From NCBI GenBank assembly GCA_002392385.1, contig DGGX01000068.1:1-9699 (forward strand): a DNA stretch of 9,699 bases, in the 5' to 3' direction. The position numbers and the translations under genes are program-made. How positions within the stretch are numbered: position 1 is the stretch's first letter; each line of letters opens with the position of its first letter. The DNA comes from Lachnospiraceae bacterium UBA3863. GTDB lineage: Bacteria > Bacillota > Clostridia > Lachnospirales > Lachnospiraceae. Shown piece after piece: positions 1 to 5,975 of the stretch. The notes below the pieces were generated by a model, which saw nothing but the letters and a program-made list of their open reading frames with translations, was not told the origin of the DNA and ran no database searches.

Positions 1-1068
1 CCAGATATTGACCATGCGGTCGATCTCAGGGTGACCGCTGCGCAGACTGCAGCGGGAGAGGAGATCGGACCAGTAGGCCTTGAGTTCCCCGAAAGCCCTC
101 AGGACAGAATCCGTATCCTTATACTTGTCGATCAGCGCGTGCGCTTTGTTCTTATTGATGATCCCGTAGGACGCCCATTTGTCCGCGGGGTCATTTTCTA
201 TGTAGGAGAGCTGGAAGACCAGGCTGACCGACTGACCGGGCGCCAGTTCCAGGTCCTTGCAGAAGGCGGCGACGGGCGACCAGCCCATGGCGACGCTGCC
301 GCTGCAGCAGCCCTTCTCCACGGCCTCGGGATCCTGCGGTCCCCGGTAGCTTCCCATAAAGGAGGCCCTGTCTGTGTCGTAGCTGTCCACGGGGGTATTC
401 ACAGAATAAACGGCGTAGTGATTGCGGCGCTCCCTGTACTCCGTGCGGTGATAGACGGCCGTGTAATCGAGGCTGCTGCAGTCAATGTCCGCGGCGCCCT
501 CCGGCCTGCGCCGGCCGCTGATCGCATAGCCCAGGGTGGATTCGATCTCCACTTCACCGGTGGACAGGTTGCGCTGGAAGTTCTTCTGGTCCTCGTCGGC
601 GTCCCACAGACACCACTCCACGTAGGAGAAGAGGCGGGGCCTTCTGACCTCTGTGCTCTCATTGGTCAGTGTGATCAGCATGAGCTCACAGGGATCTCCC
701 AGGGGCACGAAATGAAGCAGGGAGACATCGAGCCCCTTTCTGGCCGCGTGGAAACGGGTGTAGCCCAGACCGTGGCGGCATTCGTAAGTGTCCAGGGGCG
801 TGCGGGTGGGAAGCCATCCCGGATTCCAGATGTCGCCGCCGTCATTAATATAGAAGTACTTGCCGTTGTTGTCTCCCGGCATGTCGTTGTAGCGGTAGCG
901 GGTGATCCGGAGGAGCCGGGCATCCTTATAAAAGGAATAACCGCCTCCGGTGTTGGAGATCAGCGAGAAGAAGTCCCGGTTTCCCAGATAGTTGATCCAG
1001 GGCAGGGGCGTCCTGGGTGTCGTGATCACATATTCCCGACTGTCGTCGTCGTAACGGCCGTATTTCAT
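1..1068 (-). CDS. Cellobiose phosphorylase (GH94), N-terminal 356 residues; 3' part outside the window
   Basis: This leftward gene starts at the ATG whose first base is 1068 and stays open to the window edge, giving 356 codons without a stop. An AGGGAG ribosome binding site lies 7 nt upstream of the start. The protein begins MKYGRYDDD and carries PLPWINYLG (21-29), GGYSFYKDAR (42-51), RITRYRYN (54-61), ECRHGLGYT, NFQRNLSTGEVE and TEYRERRNHYA. These match, from memory, the N-terminal beta-sandwich of clostridial and Cellulomonas cellobiose phosphorylases (about 810 residues). The catalytic (alpha/alpha)6 domain with its acid Asp lies outside the window. Family members cleave cellobiose with phosphate to alpha-glucose-1-phosphate and glucose in the cytoplasm, saving ATP. 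The neighbouring sugar transporter supports this role. Other GH94 enzymes, such as cellodextrin or chitobiose phosphorylases, are less likely because the start matches cellobiose phosphorylase closely. The segment between EVEIES and YHRTEYRERR looks longer than I remember for the family. Confidence 0.9.
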   Translation of the reverse strand, partial: MKYGRYDDDSREYVITTPRTPLPWINYLGNRDFFSLISNTGGGYSFYKDARLLRITRYRYNDMPGDNNGKYFYINDGGDIWNPGWLPTRTPLDTYECRHGLGYTRFHAARKGLDVSLLHFVPLGDPCELMLITLTNESTEVRRPRLFSYVEWCLWDADEDQKNFQRNLSTGEVEIESTLGYAISGRRRPEGAADIDCSSLDYTAVYHRTEYRERRNHYAVYSVNTPVDSYDTDRASFMGSYRGPQDPEAVEKGCCSGSVAMGWSPVAAFCKDLELAPGQSVSLVFQLSYIENDPADKWASYGIINKNKAHALIDKYKDTDSVLRAFGELKAYWSDLLSRCSLRSGHPEIDRMVNIW

Positions 1069-1131
1069 TTTATATCTCCCTTTCCTGCGGAAGAGCCTGC
1101 GGAACCTATGATGCGAATATAGCTTTCTTCG

Positions 1132-1160
1132 AGTATAAAGCCCCCGGCCATATCCAACAA
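1132..1160 (-). promoter_or_regulatory. Leftward promoter of the cellobiose phosphorylase gene
   Basis: Read on the minus strand, TTGTTG (1160-1155) and TATACT (1137-1132) are separated by exactly 17 nt. This is a good sigma-A-type promoter and predicts a start of transcription near 1125, about 57 nt before the ATG. An operator-like palindrome lies just upstream of the -35 box. Confidence 0.65.
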
Positions 1161-1179
1161 TAGATAAGATGCATAAAAA

Positions 1180-1195
1180 ACGTAAACGTTTTAGT
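1180..1195. promoter_or_regulatory. CG-centred operator-like palindrome (LacI-family or CcpA cre type)
   Basis: The segment ACGTAAACGTTTTAGT contains the perfect inner palindrome AAACGTTT (1184-1191) centred on CG, with extra symmetric pairs at its outer edges. This is the form of sites bound by LacI/GalR-family proteins, including CcpA. Its centre is about 62 bp upstream of the predicted leftward start of transcription, a position more typical of activation or DNA looping than of simple blocking. It could serve the adjacent regulator, CcpA, or both. Confidence 0.55.
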
Positions 1196-1307
1196 AAAAA
1201 AGTGCTTTCGAAGTCATTTTCGCTGTAAAAATACATAAAACGGGGCTTGTATAATTGTGAAAAACCGCCAATTATGTAGGAAATAACCAAAAAATACGAA
1301 AATCATC

Positions 1308-1336
1308 TTGAAATTATCGAAAAACAGCTGTATAGT
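1308..1336 (+). promoter_or_regulatory. Rightward promoter of the regulator-transporter genes
   Basis: TTGAAA (1308-1313) and TATAGT (1331-1336) are separated by 17 nt, predicting a start of transcription near 1343. The leader to the regulator ATG would be about 70 nt and includes two operator-like sites. An isolated TATAAT at 1250-1255 has no acceptable -35 box. Confidence 0.7.
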
Positions 1337-1345
1337 GAAATCACA

Positions 1346-1372
1346 AAAACGTTTAAGTAAGCAAAAACGTTA
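1346..1372. promoter_or_regulatory. Two operator-like sites just downstream of the rightward promoter
   Basis: AAACGTTT (1347-1354) and AACGTT (1366-1371, within AAAAACGTTA) share the CG-centred core of the site at 1184-1191. Their centres are about 18 bp apart, and they fall at about +8 to +26 relative to the predicted start of transcription. A LacI-family protein bound there would block its own transcription and that of the transport genes. The second site is less symmetric than the first. Confidence 0.55.
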
Positions 1373-1412
1373 TCTGTCCTACAGGAACTGAGCTTCGAAG
1401 GGAGGCAAGCGA

Positions 1413-2438
1413 ATGGTATCCATGAAGGAACTCGCAGCCGCCTGTAATGTTTCGATCGCGACGGTCAGCAAGGCGCTCAACGACCAGAAGGACGTGAGCC
1501 GCAAGACCAAGGAGCTGGTACGCAGCAAGGCGAGAGAGATGGGGTATTTTCCCAATTCCGCGGCCAAGGCGCTGAAAACGAACCGCACCTACAACATCGG
1601 CGTGCTCTTTGTGGACGAGGCCCAGAGCGGCCTGACCCATGACTTCTTCTCACACGTACTGGACAGCTTCAAGAAGACCATCGAGCATTACGATTATGAT
1701 ATGACCATGGTCAACTGCTCTAAGGATCACAGCCGGTCCATGACCTACCTGGAGCGCAGCCGGTCGAGGGGATTCGACGGTGTGGTCATCGCCTGCATCG
1801 ACTTCAAGGATCCCCAGGTCCTGGAGCTGGTGGAGAGCGACATCCCGGTGGTGACCATCGACTATATCTTCAATGACAGGATCGCGGTCATGTCCGACAA
1901 CGTGGGAGGCATGAAGGAGCTGCTCACCTACGTGTACGGGAAGGGACACAGAAAGATCGCCTACATCCACGGCGCGGATTCCTCCGTCACCCAGGCGAGA
2001 CTTTCTTCCTTCTATACCACGGCAGCTGAGCTGGGACTGAAGATCCCCGATACCTACCTGCGGGAAGGCGCTTATCGGAGCACCGCGGACGCCTACCGGA
2101 TCACCAAAGAGCTTCTGGCCCTTCCGGATCCGCCCACCTGCATCCTCTACCCGGATGATTTTGCCTGCTTCGGCGGCATAAACGCCATCCGCGAGCTGGA
2201 CATGAAGATCCCGGAGGACATCTCCATAGCCGGCTATGACGGCATCCGGATCGCACGCCACATTGAGCCCAAGCTCACGACCATACGGCAGGATACAGAG
2301 AAGATCGGCACAATGGCGGCCGAACAGCTGATCAGCCTGATCGAGAGACCCAGGGCCACCATTATCCGTCCCATCGTTGTGGAAGGGACACTTTACGAGG
2401 GCAACACTGTGCGGGAACTGCCCGCACATGCGCAATAA
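1413..2438 (+). CDS. LacI-family transcriptional regulator, probably of the cellobiose locus
   Basis: The protein has 341 residues, the usual size for the family. An N-terminal helix-turn-helix (about residues 2-23, VSMKELAAACNVSIATVSKA) is followed by the hinge region (about 49-60) and a periplasmic-binding-protein-like sensor domain (about 61-330). The latter includes the typical GFDGVVIACID, HRKIAYIHG, PEDISIAGYDGI and LTTIRQD segments. The ATG at 1413 is preferred because AAGGGAGG lies 7 nt upstream; the in-frame ATG at 1422 would cut into the recognition domain. The gene is divergent from the cellobiose phosphorylase gene and sits 50 nt before the sugar-binding protein gene. It probably senses cellobiose, a cellodextrin or a product of them, and represses its own promoter through the CG-centred sites. 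The effector cannot be read from the sequence. Confidence 0.92.
   Translation: MVSMKELAAACNVSIATVSKALNDQKDVSRKTKELVRSKAREMGYFPNSAAKALKTNRTYNIGVLFVDEAQSGLTHDFFSHVLDSFKKTIEHYDYDMTMVNCSKDHSRSMTYLERSRSRGFDGVVIACIDFKDPQVLELVESDIPVVTIDYIFNDRIAVMSDNVGGMKELLTYVYGKGHRKIAYIHGADSSVTQARLSSFYTTAAELGLKIPDTYLREGAYRSTADAYRITKELLALPDPPTCILYPDDFACFGGINAIRELDMKIPEDISIAGYDGIRIARHIEPKLTTIRQDTEKIGTMAAEQLISLIERPRATIIRPIVVEGTLYEGNTVRELPAHAQ
2408..2428 (+). promoter_or_regulatory. Hairpin overlapping the 3' end of the regulator gene
   Basis: TGTGCGGG (2408-2415) and CCCGCACA (2421-2428) form a perfect 8-bp stem with a 5-nt loop, inside the last codons of the LacI-family gene. No T-run follows, so it is not a standard terminator. 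It may slow 3'-end decay or reduce read-through. Confidence 0.4.
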
Positions 2439-2450
2439 AAACCACGTGAG

Positions 2451-2468
2451 AGGTCTGAAAGGAGACCT
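2451..2468 (+). promoter_or_regulatory. Intercistronic hairpin upstream of the binding-protein gene
   Basis: AGGTCT (2451-2456) and AGACCT (2463-2468) form a perfect 6-bp stem around GAAAGG. It ends 5 nt before the AAAGGGAGG ribosome binding site of the sugar-binding protein. A 5' hairpin there could stabilise the transcript after processing. The role is inferred from position only. Confidence 0.35.
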
Positions 2469-2488
2469 AAATCAAAGGGAGGTATACG

Positions 2489-3892
2489 ATGAAAAAAAGA
2501 ATGCTGAGTATTCTGCTCTCCTCTGTACTGGCAGCTTCTGTGCTGGCAGGCTGCGGCGGCGGTTCCGGATCGCAGCAGGCGGCTGAGCCCGCCAAGGAAG
2601 AGGAAGCCGCGGAAGAGGAAGCCGCGGAAGAGCCCGCCGCGGATGCCGAAGGCGGTGAGGGCAAGGTCTTCAACATCTACTGCTGGAACGAGGAGTTCAA
2701 GAGCAGACTGACCGATCACTATCCGGGCTATCAGGAAGTGGACGCCACACACGGCAAGATCGGCGATGTGGACGTGGTCTGGAACATCACTCCGAACCAG
2801 GACAACGCCTACCAGAACAACCTCGACCAGAAGCTGCTCGCACAGGCGGACGCTCCGGCCGATGAGAAGATCGACCTCTTCCTGGTCGAAGCCGACTACG
2901 CCATCAAGTATGTGGACACCGACTACACACTGCCCATCGCGGACCTCGGCATCACGGATGCGGATCTGTCCAAGCAGTTCCAGTACACCAAGGATACCGT
3001 GACCGATTCCAACGGCGTCCTGAAGGGTGTTTCGTGGCAGGGCTGCCCCGGCGTCCTGATCTATAACCGCGAAGCGGCCAAGGAGATCTTCGGCACCGAT
3101 GATCAGGCTGCTATCCAGGAGAAGGTCAAAGACTGGGATACCTTCATCGCGACCGCCAAGGAAGTCGCGGCGGCAGGCTACAAGATGACCGCCGGCCCCG
3201 ATGACTACTATCGTGTCTTCGATTTCAACAAGGAAGGCAGAAGCGTACAGGACGGCAAGATCGTCATCGATCCTTCCATCGAGAAGTGGATCGAGGTCTC
3301 CAAGGAACTTTATGATGCCAAGGCCATCGGCAGCGCTTCCCTCTGGGATGAGGACTGGAACAAGGGCTTCTATCCGGAAGGCAAGGTGTTCTGCTACTTC
3401 GGACCCGCCTGGCTCATCGACTTCAGCATGAAGGCTGAGGACGAGAAGTCCATCGCCGCACAGGGCGGCTGGGCTGCGACCGCAGGCCCCCAGGGCTTCG
3501 CATGGGGCGGCACATGGATCACGGCTGCGGCCGGCACCGACAACCCGAGCCTGATCAAGGACATCATCCTGAAGCTCACCACCGATGACGAGATCATGAA
3601 GGATATCGTTGTCAAGGACAATGACTTCGTCAACAACAAGCCCGTCATGGAAGCCATGGCCCAGGATCAGAGCTACAGCAACAAGGTCCTCGGCGGCCAG
3701 AACCCTCTCGGCATGTTCTGCGAAGGCGCGGAGAACATCGCGGAGCTGAAGATCACGGCTTATGACCAGACCTTCACGGAGCAGATCCAGGCAGCCATGA
3801 AGAACTACTTCGAAGGCAATGCCACTCTGGACGAGGCCAAGGAAGCATTCTTCAAGGCCGTCGTCGAGAAGCACCCTGAGCTGAGCTACTGA
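2489..3892 (+). CDS. Sugar ABC transporter substrate-binding lipoprotein (CUT1 type)
   Basis: This 467-residue protein starts with a charged MKKR, a hydrophobic segment and the lipobox LAGC, with the lipidated Cys at residue 22. An acidic Ala/Glu linker (about 33-60) follows, then a family-1 solute-binding domain. Segments typical of the family include KVFNIYCWNEEF at the domain start, IDLFLVEADYAIKYV, GVLIYNREAAKEIFG, VKDWDTFIATAKE and KVFCYFGPAWLID. Several Trp and Tyr residues are available for sugar stacking. The AAAGGGAGG ribosome binding site ends 6 nt before the ATG. With the two permease genes downstream and cellobiose phosphorylase upstream, the ligand is most likely cellobiose or short cellodextrins. 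That assignment rests on context. The protein would be anchored outside the membrane and deliver sugar to the permease pair. Confidence 0.93.
   Translation: MKKRMLSILLSSVLAASVLAGCGGGSGSQQAAEPAKEEEAAEEEAAEEPAADAEGGEGKVFNIYCWNEEFKSRLTDHYPGYQEVDATHGKIGDVDVVWNITPNQDNAYQNNLDQKLLAQADAPADEKIDLFLVEADYAIKYVDTDYTLPIADLGITDADLSKQFQYTKDTVTDSNGVLKGVSWQGCPGVLIYNREAAKEIFGTDDQAAIQEKVKDWDTFIATAKEVAAAGYKMTAGPDDYYRVFDFNKEGRSVQDGKIVIDPSIEKWIEVSKELYDAKAIGSASLWDEDWNKGFYPEGKVFCYFGPAWLIDFSMKAEDEKSIAAQGGWAATAGPQGFAWGGTWITAAAGTDNPSLIKDIILKLTTDDEIMKDIVVKDNDFVNNKPVMEAMAQDQSYSNKVLGGQNPLGMFCEGAENIAELKITAYDQTFTEQIQAAMKNYFEGNATLDEAKEAFFKAVVEKHPELSY
2596..2640 (+). repeat. 15-bp tandem repeat in the acidic linker of the binding protein
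   Basis: GGAAGAGGAAGCCGC occurs twice in perfect tandem (2596-2610 and 2611-2625). A third, half-diverged copy follows (2626-2640). The repeat encodes EEEAA units in the linker behind the lipidated Cys. It is likely to vary in copy number by slippage in frame, changing only linker length. Confidence 0.75.
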
Positions 3893-3915
3893 TGAACATC
3901 TGACACCCGTCTGCG

Positions 3916-3930
3916 GATCCCTCCGGGATC
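3916..3930 (+). promoter_or_regulatory. Small hairpin after the binding-protein gene
   Basis: GATCCC and GGGATC form a 6-bp stem with a TCC loop, beginning 23 nt after the stop codon. No T-run follows. It is the first of two hairpins in the 177-nt gap before the permease genes. Confidence 0.35.
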
Positions 3931-3968
3931 ACGCCGCGGAACGTCACAGGCAGCAGGACATTTTGGAC

Positions 3969-4000
3969 AGGCGCCCGCCCGGTAAGCCGGGCAGGCGCCT
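3969..4000 (+). promoter_or_regulatory. Strong GC-rich intercistronic hairpin between binding-protein and permease genes
   Basis: Positions 3969-3982 pair with 3987-4000 across 14 positions with a single C/A mismatch (3976 against 3993) and a TAAG tetraloop. The arms are AGGCGCCCGCCCGG and CCGGGCAGGCGCCT. No T-run follows, so full termination is not expected. Comparable structures after binding-protein genes, as between malE and malF in enteric bacteria, protect the upstream message and leave less permease message. The same role is inferred here. Confidence 0.65.
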
Positions 4001-4025
4001 GCAGTATATCCGCAATCCGTCCCGA

Positions 4026-4053
4026 CCCATTCCATCCAACCCATTCCATCCAA
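4026..4053 (+). repeat. Perfect 14-bp tandem duplication just before the permease ribosome binding site
   Basis: CCCATTCCATCCAA occurs at 4026-4039 and again at 4040-4053. The second copy runs into AAAGGGGG (4052-4059), the ribosome binding site of the first permease gene. The repeat is G-free on this strand, so it would be an unstructured stretch between the strong hairpin and the ribosome binding site. Confidence 0.85.
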
Positions 4054-4069
4054 AGGGGGCTTCATCTTC

Positions 4070-5005
4070 ATGAACGGAAAGAAGAGCAAAGTCGTCGAAT
4101 ACAACAAGTGGGGCTATATCTTCCTGATCCCCTTTATCGTGGTCTACCTGGTATTCTCCTTCATCCCGCTGGTGACCACGATCTACAACAGCTTCTTTGA
4201 AAACTATCGCGCGGGCCTGACCCAGATCGGCCCCAACTTCATCGGACTCGAAAATTATAAGATCCTGCTGAGCAATCCGGACCTCTGGAAATATCTGAAG
4301 AACACCATGATCATGTGGGTCCTGGGGTTCGTGCCGCAGATCTTTTTCTCCCTGCTGCTGAGCGCCTGGTTCACTGATCCGAGCCTGCGCCTGAAGGCCC
4401 AGGGATTCTTCAAGACCGTGATCTACCTGCCGAACCTGATCATGGCCTCCGCATTCTCCATGCTGTTCTTCACCCTGTTCTCCAACTCGGGACCGGTCAA
4501 CTCGATCCTGGTGAGCCTGGGGATCCTGAAGGAACCCTTCAAGTTCATGACCAACGTGTGGTCGGTGCGAGGGCTGGTGGCCTTCATGAACTTCATCATG
4601 TGGTTCGGCAACACCACGATCCTGCTGATGGCCGGCATGATGGGCATCGATCCCAACCTCTTCGAGGCAGCTTCCGTGGACGGCGCCACAGCGACGCAGA
4701 TCTTCTGGAAGATCACCCTGCCCCTCCTCCGGCCGATCCTGATCTACGTGATGATCACCTCCCTGATCGGCGGCCTGCAGATGTTCGATGTGCCCCAGAT
4801 CCTGACCAACGGCAACGGCGACCCCAACCGGTGCGCCATGACCCTGATCATGTATCTGAACCGTCACCTGTTCAGCAAGAACTTCGGAATCGGCGGCGCT
4901 CTGTCCGTCATCCTGTTCGTGATCACCGGTCTCCTGAGCCTGCTGGTGTTCCGGCTCCAGTACGCGGGGACCGATTCGAAACCGAGGAGGCGAGCTCATG
5001 ACTGA
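4070..5005 (+). CDS. Sugar ABC transporter permease (MalF/UgpA-like, CUT1)
   Basis: The protein has 311 residues and six predicted membrane helices (about 15-38, 79-101, 115-138, 168-190, 222-245 and 275-296). The cytoplasmic EAA loop (199-222) reads EAASVDGATATQIFWKITLP, the contact site for the transport ATPase. Helix number and size fit the shorter MalF-type permeases of Gram-positive CUT1 systems. The ATG at 4070 follows AAAGGGGG with a spacing of 10 nt. The gene overlaps the next permease gene by 8 nt, so the two are probably translated together. It should form a heterodimeric channel with that protein. The C-terminus is basic (PRRRAHD). Confidence 0.94.
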   Translation: MNGKKSKVVEYNKWGYIFLIPFIVVYLVFSFIPLVTTIYNSFFENYRAGLTQIGPNFIGLENYKILLSNPDLWKYLKNTMIMWVLGFVPQIFFSLLLSAWFTDPSLRLKAQGFFKTVIYLPNLIMASAFSMLFFTLFSNSGPVNSILVSLGILKEPFKFMTNVWSVRGLVAFMNFIMWFGNTTILLMAGMMGIDPNLFEAASVDGATATQIFWKITLPLLRPILIYVMITSLIGGLQMFDVPQILTNGNGDPNRCAMTLIMYLNRHLFSKNFGIGGALSVILFVITGLLSLLVFRLQYAGTDSKPRRRAHD

Positions 5006-5852
5006 TAAGAGAGAAAAAGGTATCGGCGTCGGCGCCCGCAGAGTGATCGCTTATGTGGTCCTCATCCTCCTGTCCTTCCTGTGCCTGGTCTGGTTCTACA
5101 TCCTTTTCATCAACGCGACCAGATCCAACGCGGAACTCGGCAGAGGCTTCACGCCCTTCCCCAGCACCTACCTGGGCAAAAACTGGAACAGCATGATCCA
5201 CGGCACCCAGCCCATCCTGCTGGGTCTGCGCAACAGCGTCTTCATCTCGGTGACCAGCGCGGTCCTCTCGACCTACTTCTCGACCATGACCGCCTACGCC
5301 ATCCACACCTACGAGTTCAAACTCAAAAAGTTCATCTCCACCTTCATCCTCATGATCATGATGATCCCCTCGCAGGTCACCGCCCTCGGCTTCCTGCAGC
5401 TGGTCACGAAAATGAAGCTGGAAAACAACTACATCCCGCTGATCGTCCCGACGATCGCGGCCCCGGTCACCTACTTCTACATGAAGCAGTACATGGACAG
5501 CACCCTGTCCATCTCCCTGGTCGAAGCGGCCCGCATCGACGGCGCAGGCGAATTCCGGATCTTCAACACCATCGTCCTGCCCCTCATGAAGCCGGCCATC
5601 GCCGTGCAGGCCATCTTCACCTTCGTGTCCAGCTGGAACAACTACTTCATGCCGGCCCTGATCCTGCACAAGGACAACCTCAAGACCCTGCCCATCCTGA
5701 TCGCTCAGCTGCGGTCCGCCGACTTCCTCAAATTCGACATGGGCACCGTCTACATGACCATCGCCTTCTCCATCCTGCCGGTCATCGTCGTCTACCTGCT
5801 GCTGTCCAGGTACATCGTCAGCGGCGTGCAGCTCGGAGGTGTGAAGGAATAA
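4998..5852 (+). CDS. Sugar ABC transporter permease (MalG-like, CUT1)
   Basis: The protein has 284 residues, six predicted membrane helices, and the EAA loop at 176-199 (EAARIDGAGEFRIFNTIVLP). It ends RYIVSGVQLGGVKE, close to the usual MalG-type ending in which the final residues line the path between the ATPases. GAGGAGG (4984-4990) lies 7 nt before the ATG at 4998, inside the end of the previous gene. No ATPase gene follows. As in many Gram-positive CUT1 loci, the energy is presumably supplied by a shared MsmX/MsiK-type ATPase encoded elsewhere. Confidence 0.95.
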   Translation: MTDKREKGIGVGARRVIAYVVLILLSFLCLVWFYILFINATRSNAELGRGFTPFPSTYLGKNWNSMIHGTQPILLGLRNSVFISVTSAVLSTYFSTMTAYAIHTYEFKLKKFISTFILMIMMIPSQVTALGFLQLVTKMKLENNYIPLIVPTIAAPVTYFYMKQYMDSTLSISLVEAARIDGAGEFRIFNTIVLPLMKPAIAVQAIFTFVSSWNNYFMPALILHKDNLKTLPILIAQLRSADFLKFDMGTVYMTIAFSILPVIVVYLLLSRYIVSGVQLGGVKE

Positions 5853-5863
5853 ACCTGTTGGCG

Positions 5864-5891
5864 CACCCTGCGGCCGTTGGACCGCAGGGTG
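5864..5891 (+). terminator. Hairpin after the permease genes, probable operon terminator or 3' stabiliser
   Basis: CACCCTGCGG (5864-5873) and CCGCAGGGTG (5882-5891) form a perfect 10-bp stem with an 8-nt loop, 12 nt after the stop codon. The downstream sequence (TCACTATGTTGTG) is only moderately T-rich, so intrinsic termination is plausible but not typical. Confidence 0.5.
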
Positions 5892-5915
5892 TCACTATGT
5901 TGTGTCTTGAATGAA

Positions 5916-5969
5916 ATCCGCCGCTCAAGTGGTCGTGAGAATGTCTTCACGACCGCAAGAGCGGCGGAT
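5916..5969. terminator. Two-tier hairpin between convergent genes, possible bidirectional terminator
   Basis: An outer 11-bp stem (ATCCGCCGCTC, 5916-5926, with GAGCGGCGGAT, 5959-5969) encloses an inner 8-bp stem (GGTCGTGA, 5931-5938, with TCACGACC, 5947-5954). Two 4-nt internal-loop strands, AAGT and GCAA, separate them. It lies 6 nt beyond the stop codon of the leftward lipid kinase gene and serves both strands by symmetry. Read leftward, the hairpin is followed by TTCATT, a poor T-tract. Confidence 0.55.
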
Positions 5970-5975
5970 CATAAG

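Noticed and set aside
31..1122. 363-codon rightward open frame opposite the cellobiose phosphorylase gene
   Set aside because: It is antisense to a well-conserved GH94 coding sequence, has no ribosome binding site and encodes no recognisable protein. GC-rich codon bias produces such open frames.
1250..1255. Isolated TATAAT as a second rightward promoter of the regulator
   Set aside because: The hexamer 17 nt upstream is AAAAAT and no extended -10 is present. The pair at 1308-1336 is far better.
2393..3874. 493-codon leftward open frame opposite the sugar-binding protein gene
   Set aside because: It is a full antisense shadow of a clear lipoprotein gene, with no family resemblance and no leader signals.
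3944..4999. 351-codon leftward open frame opposite the first permease gene
   Set aside because: Its His/Gln/Asp/Glu-rich translation is the typical reverse reading of membrane-protein codons, and the plus strand encodes an obvious permease.
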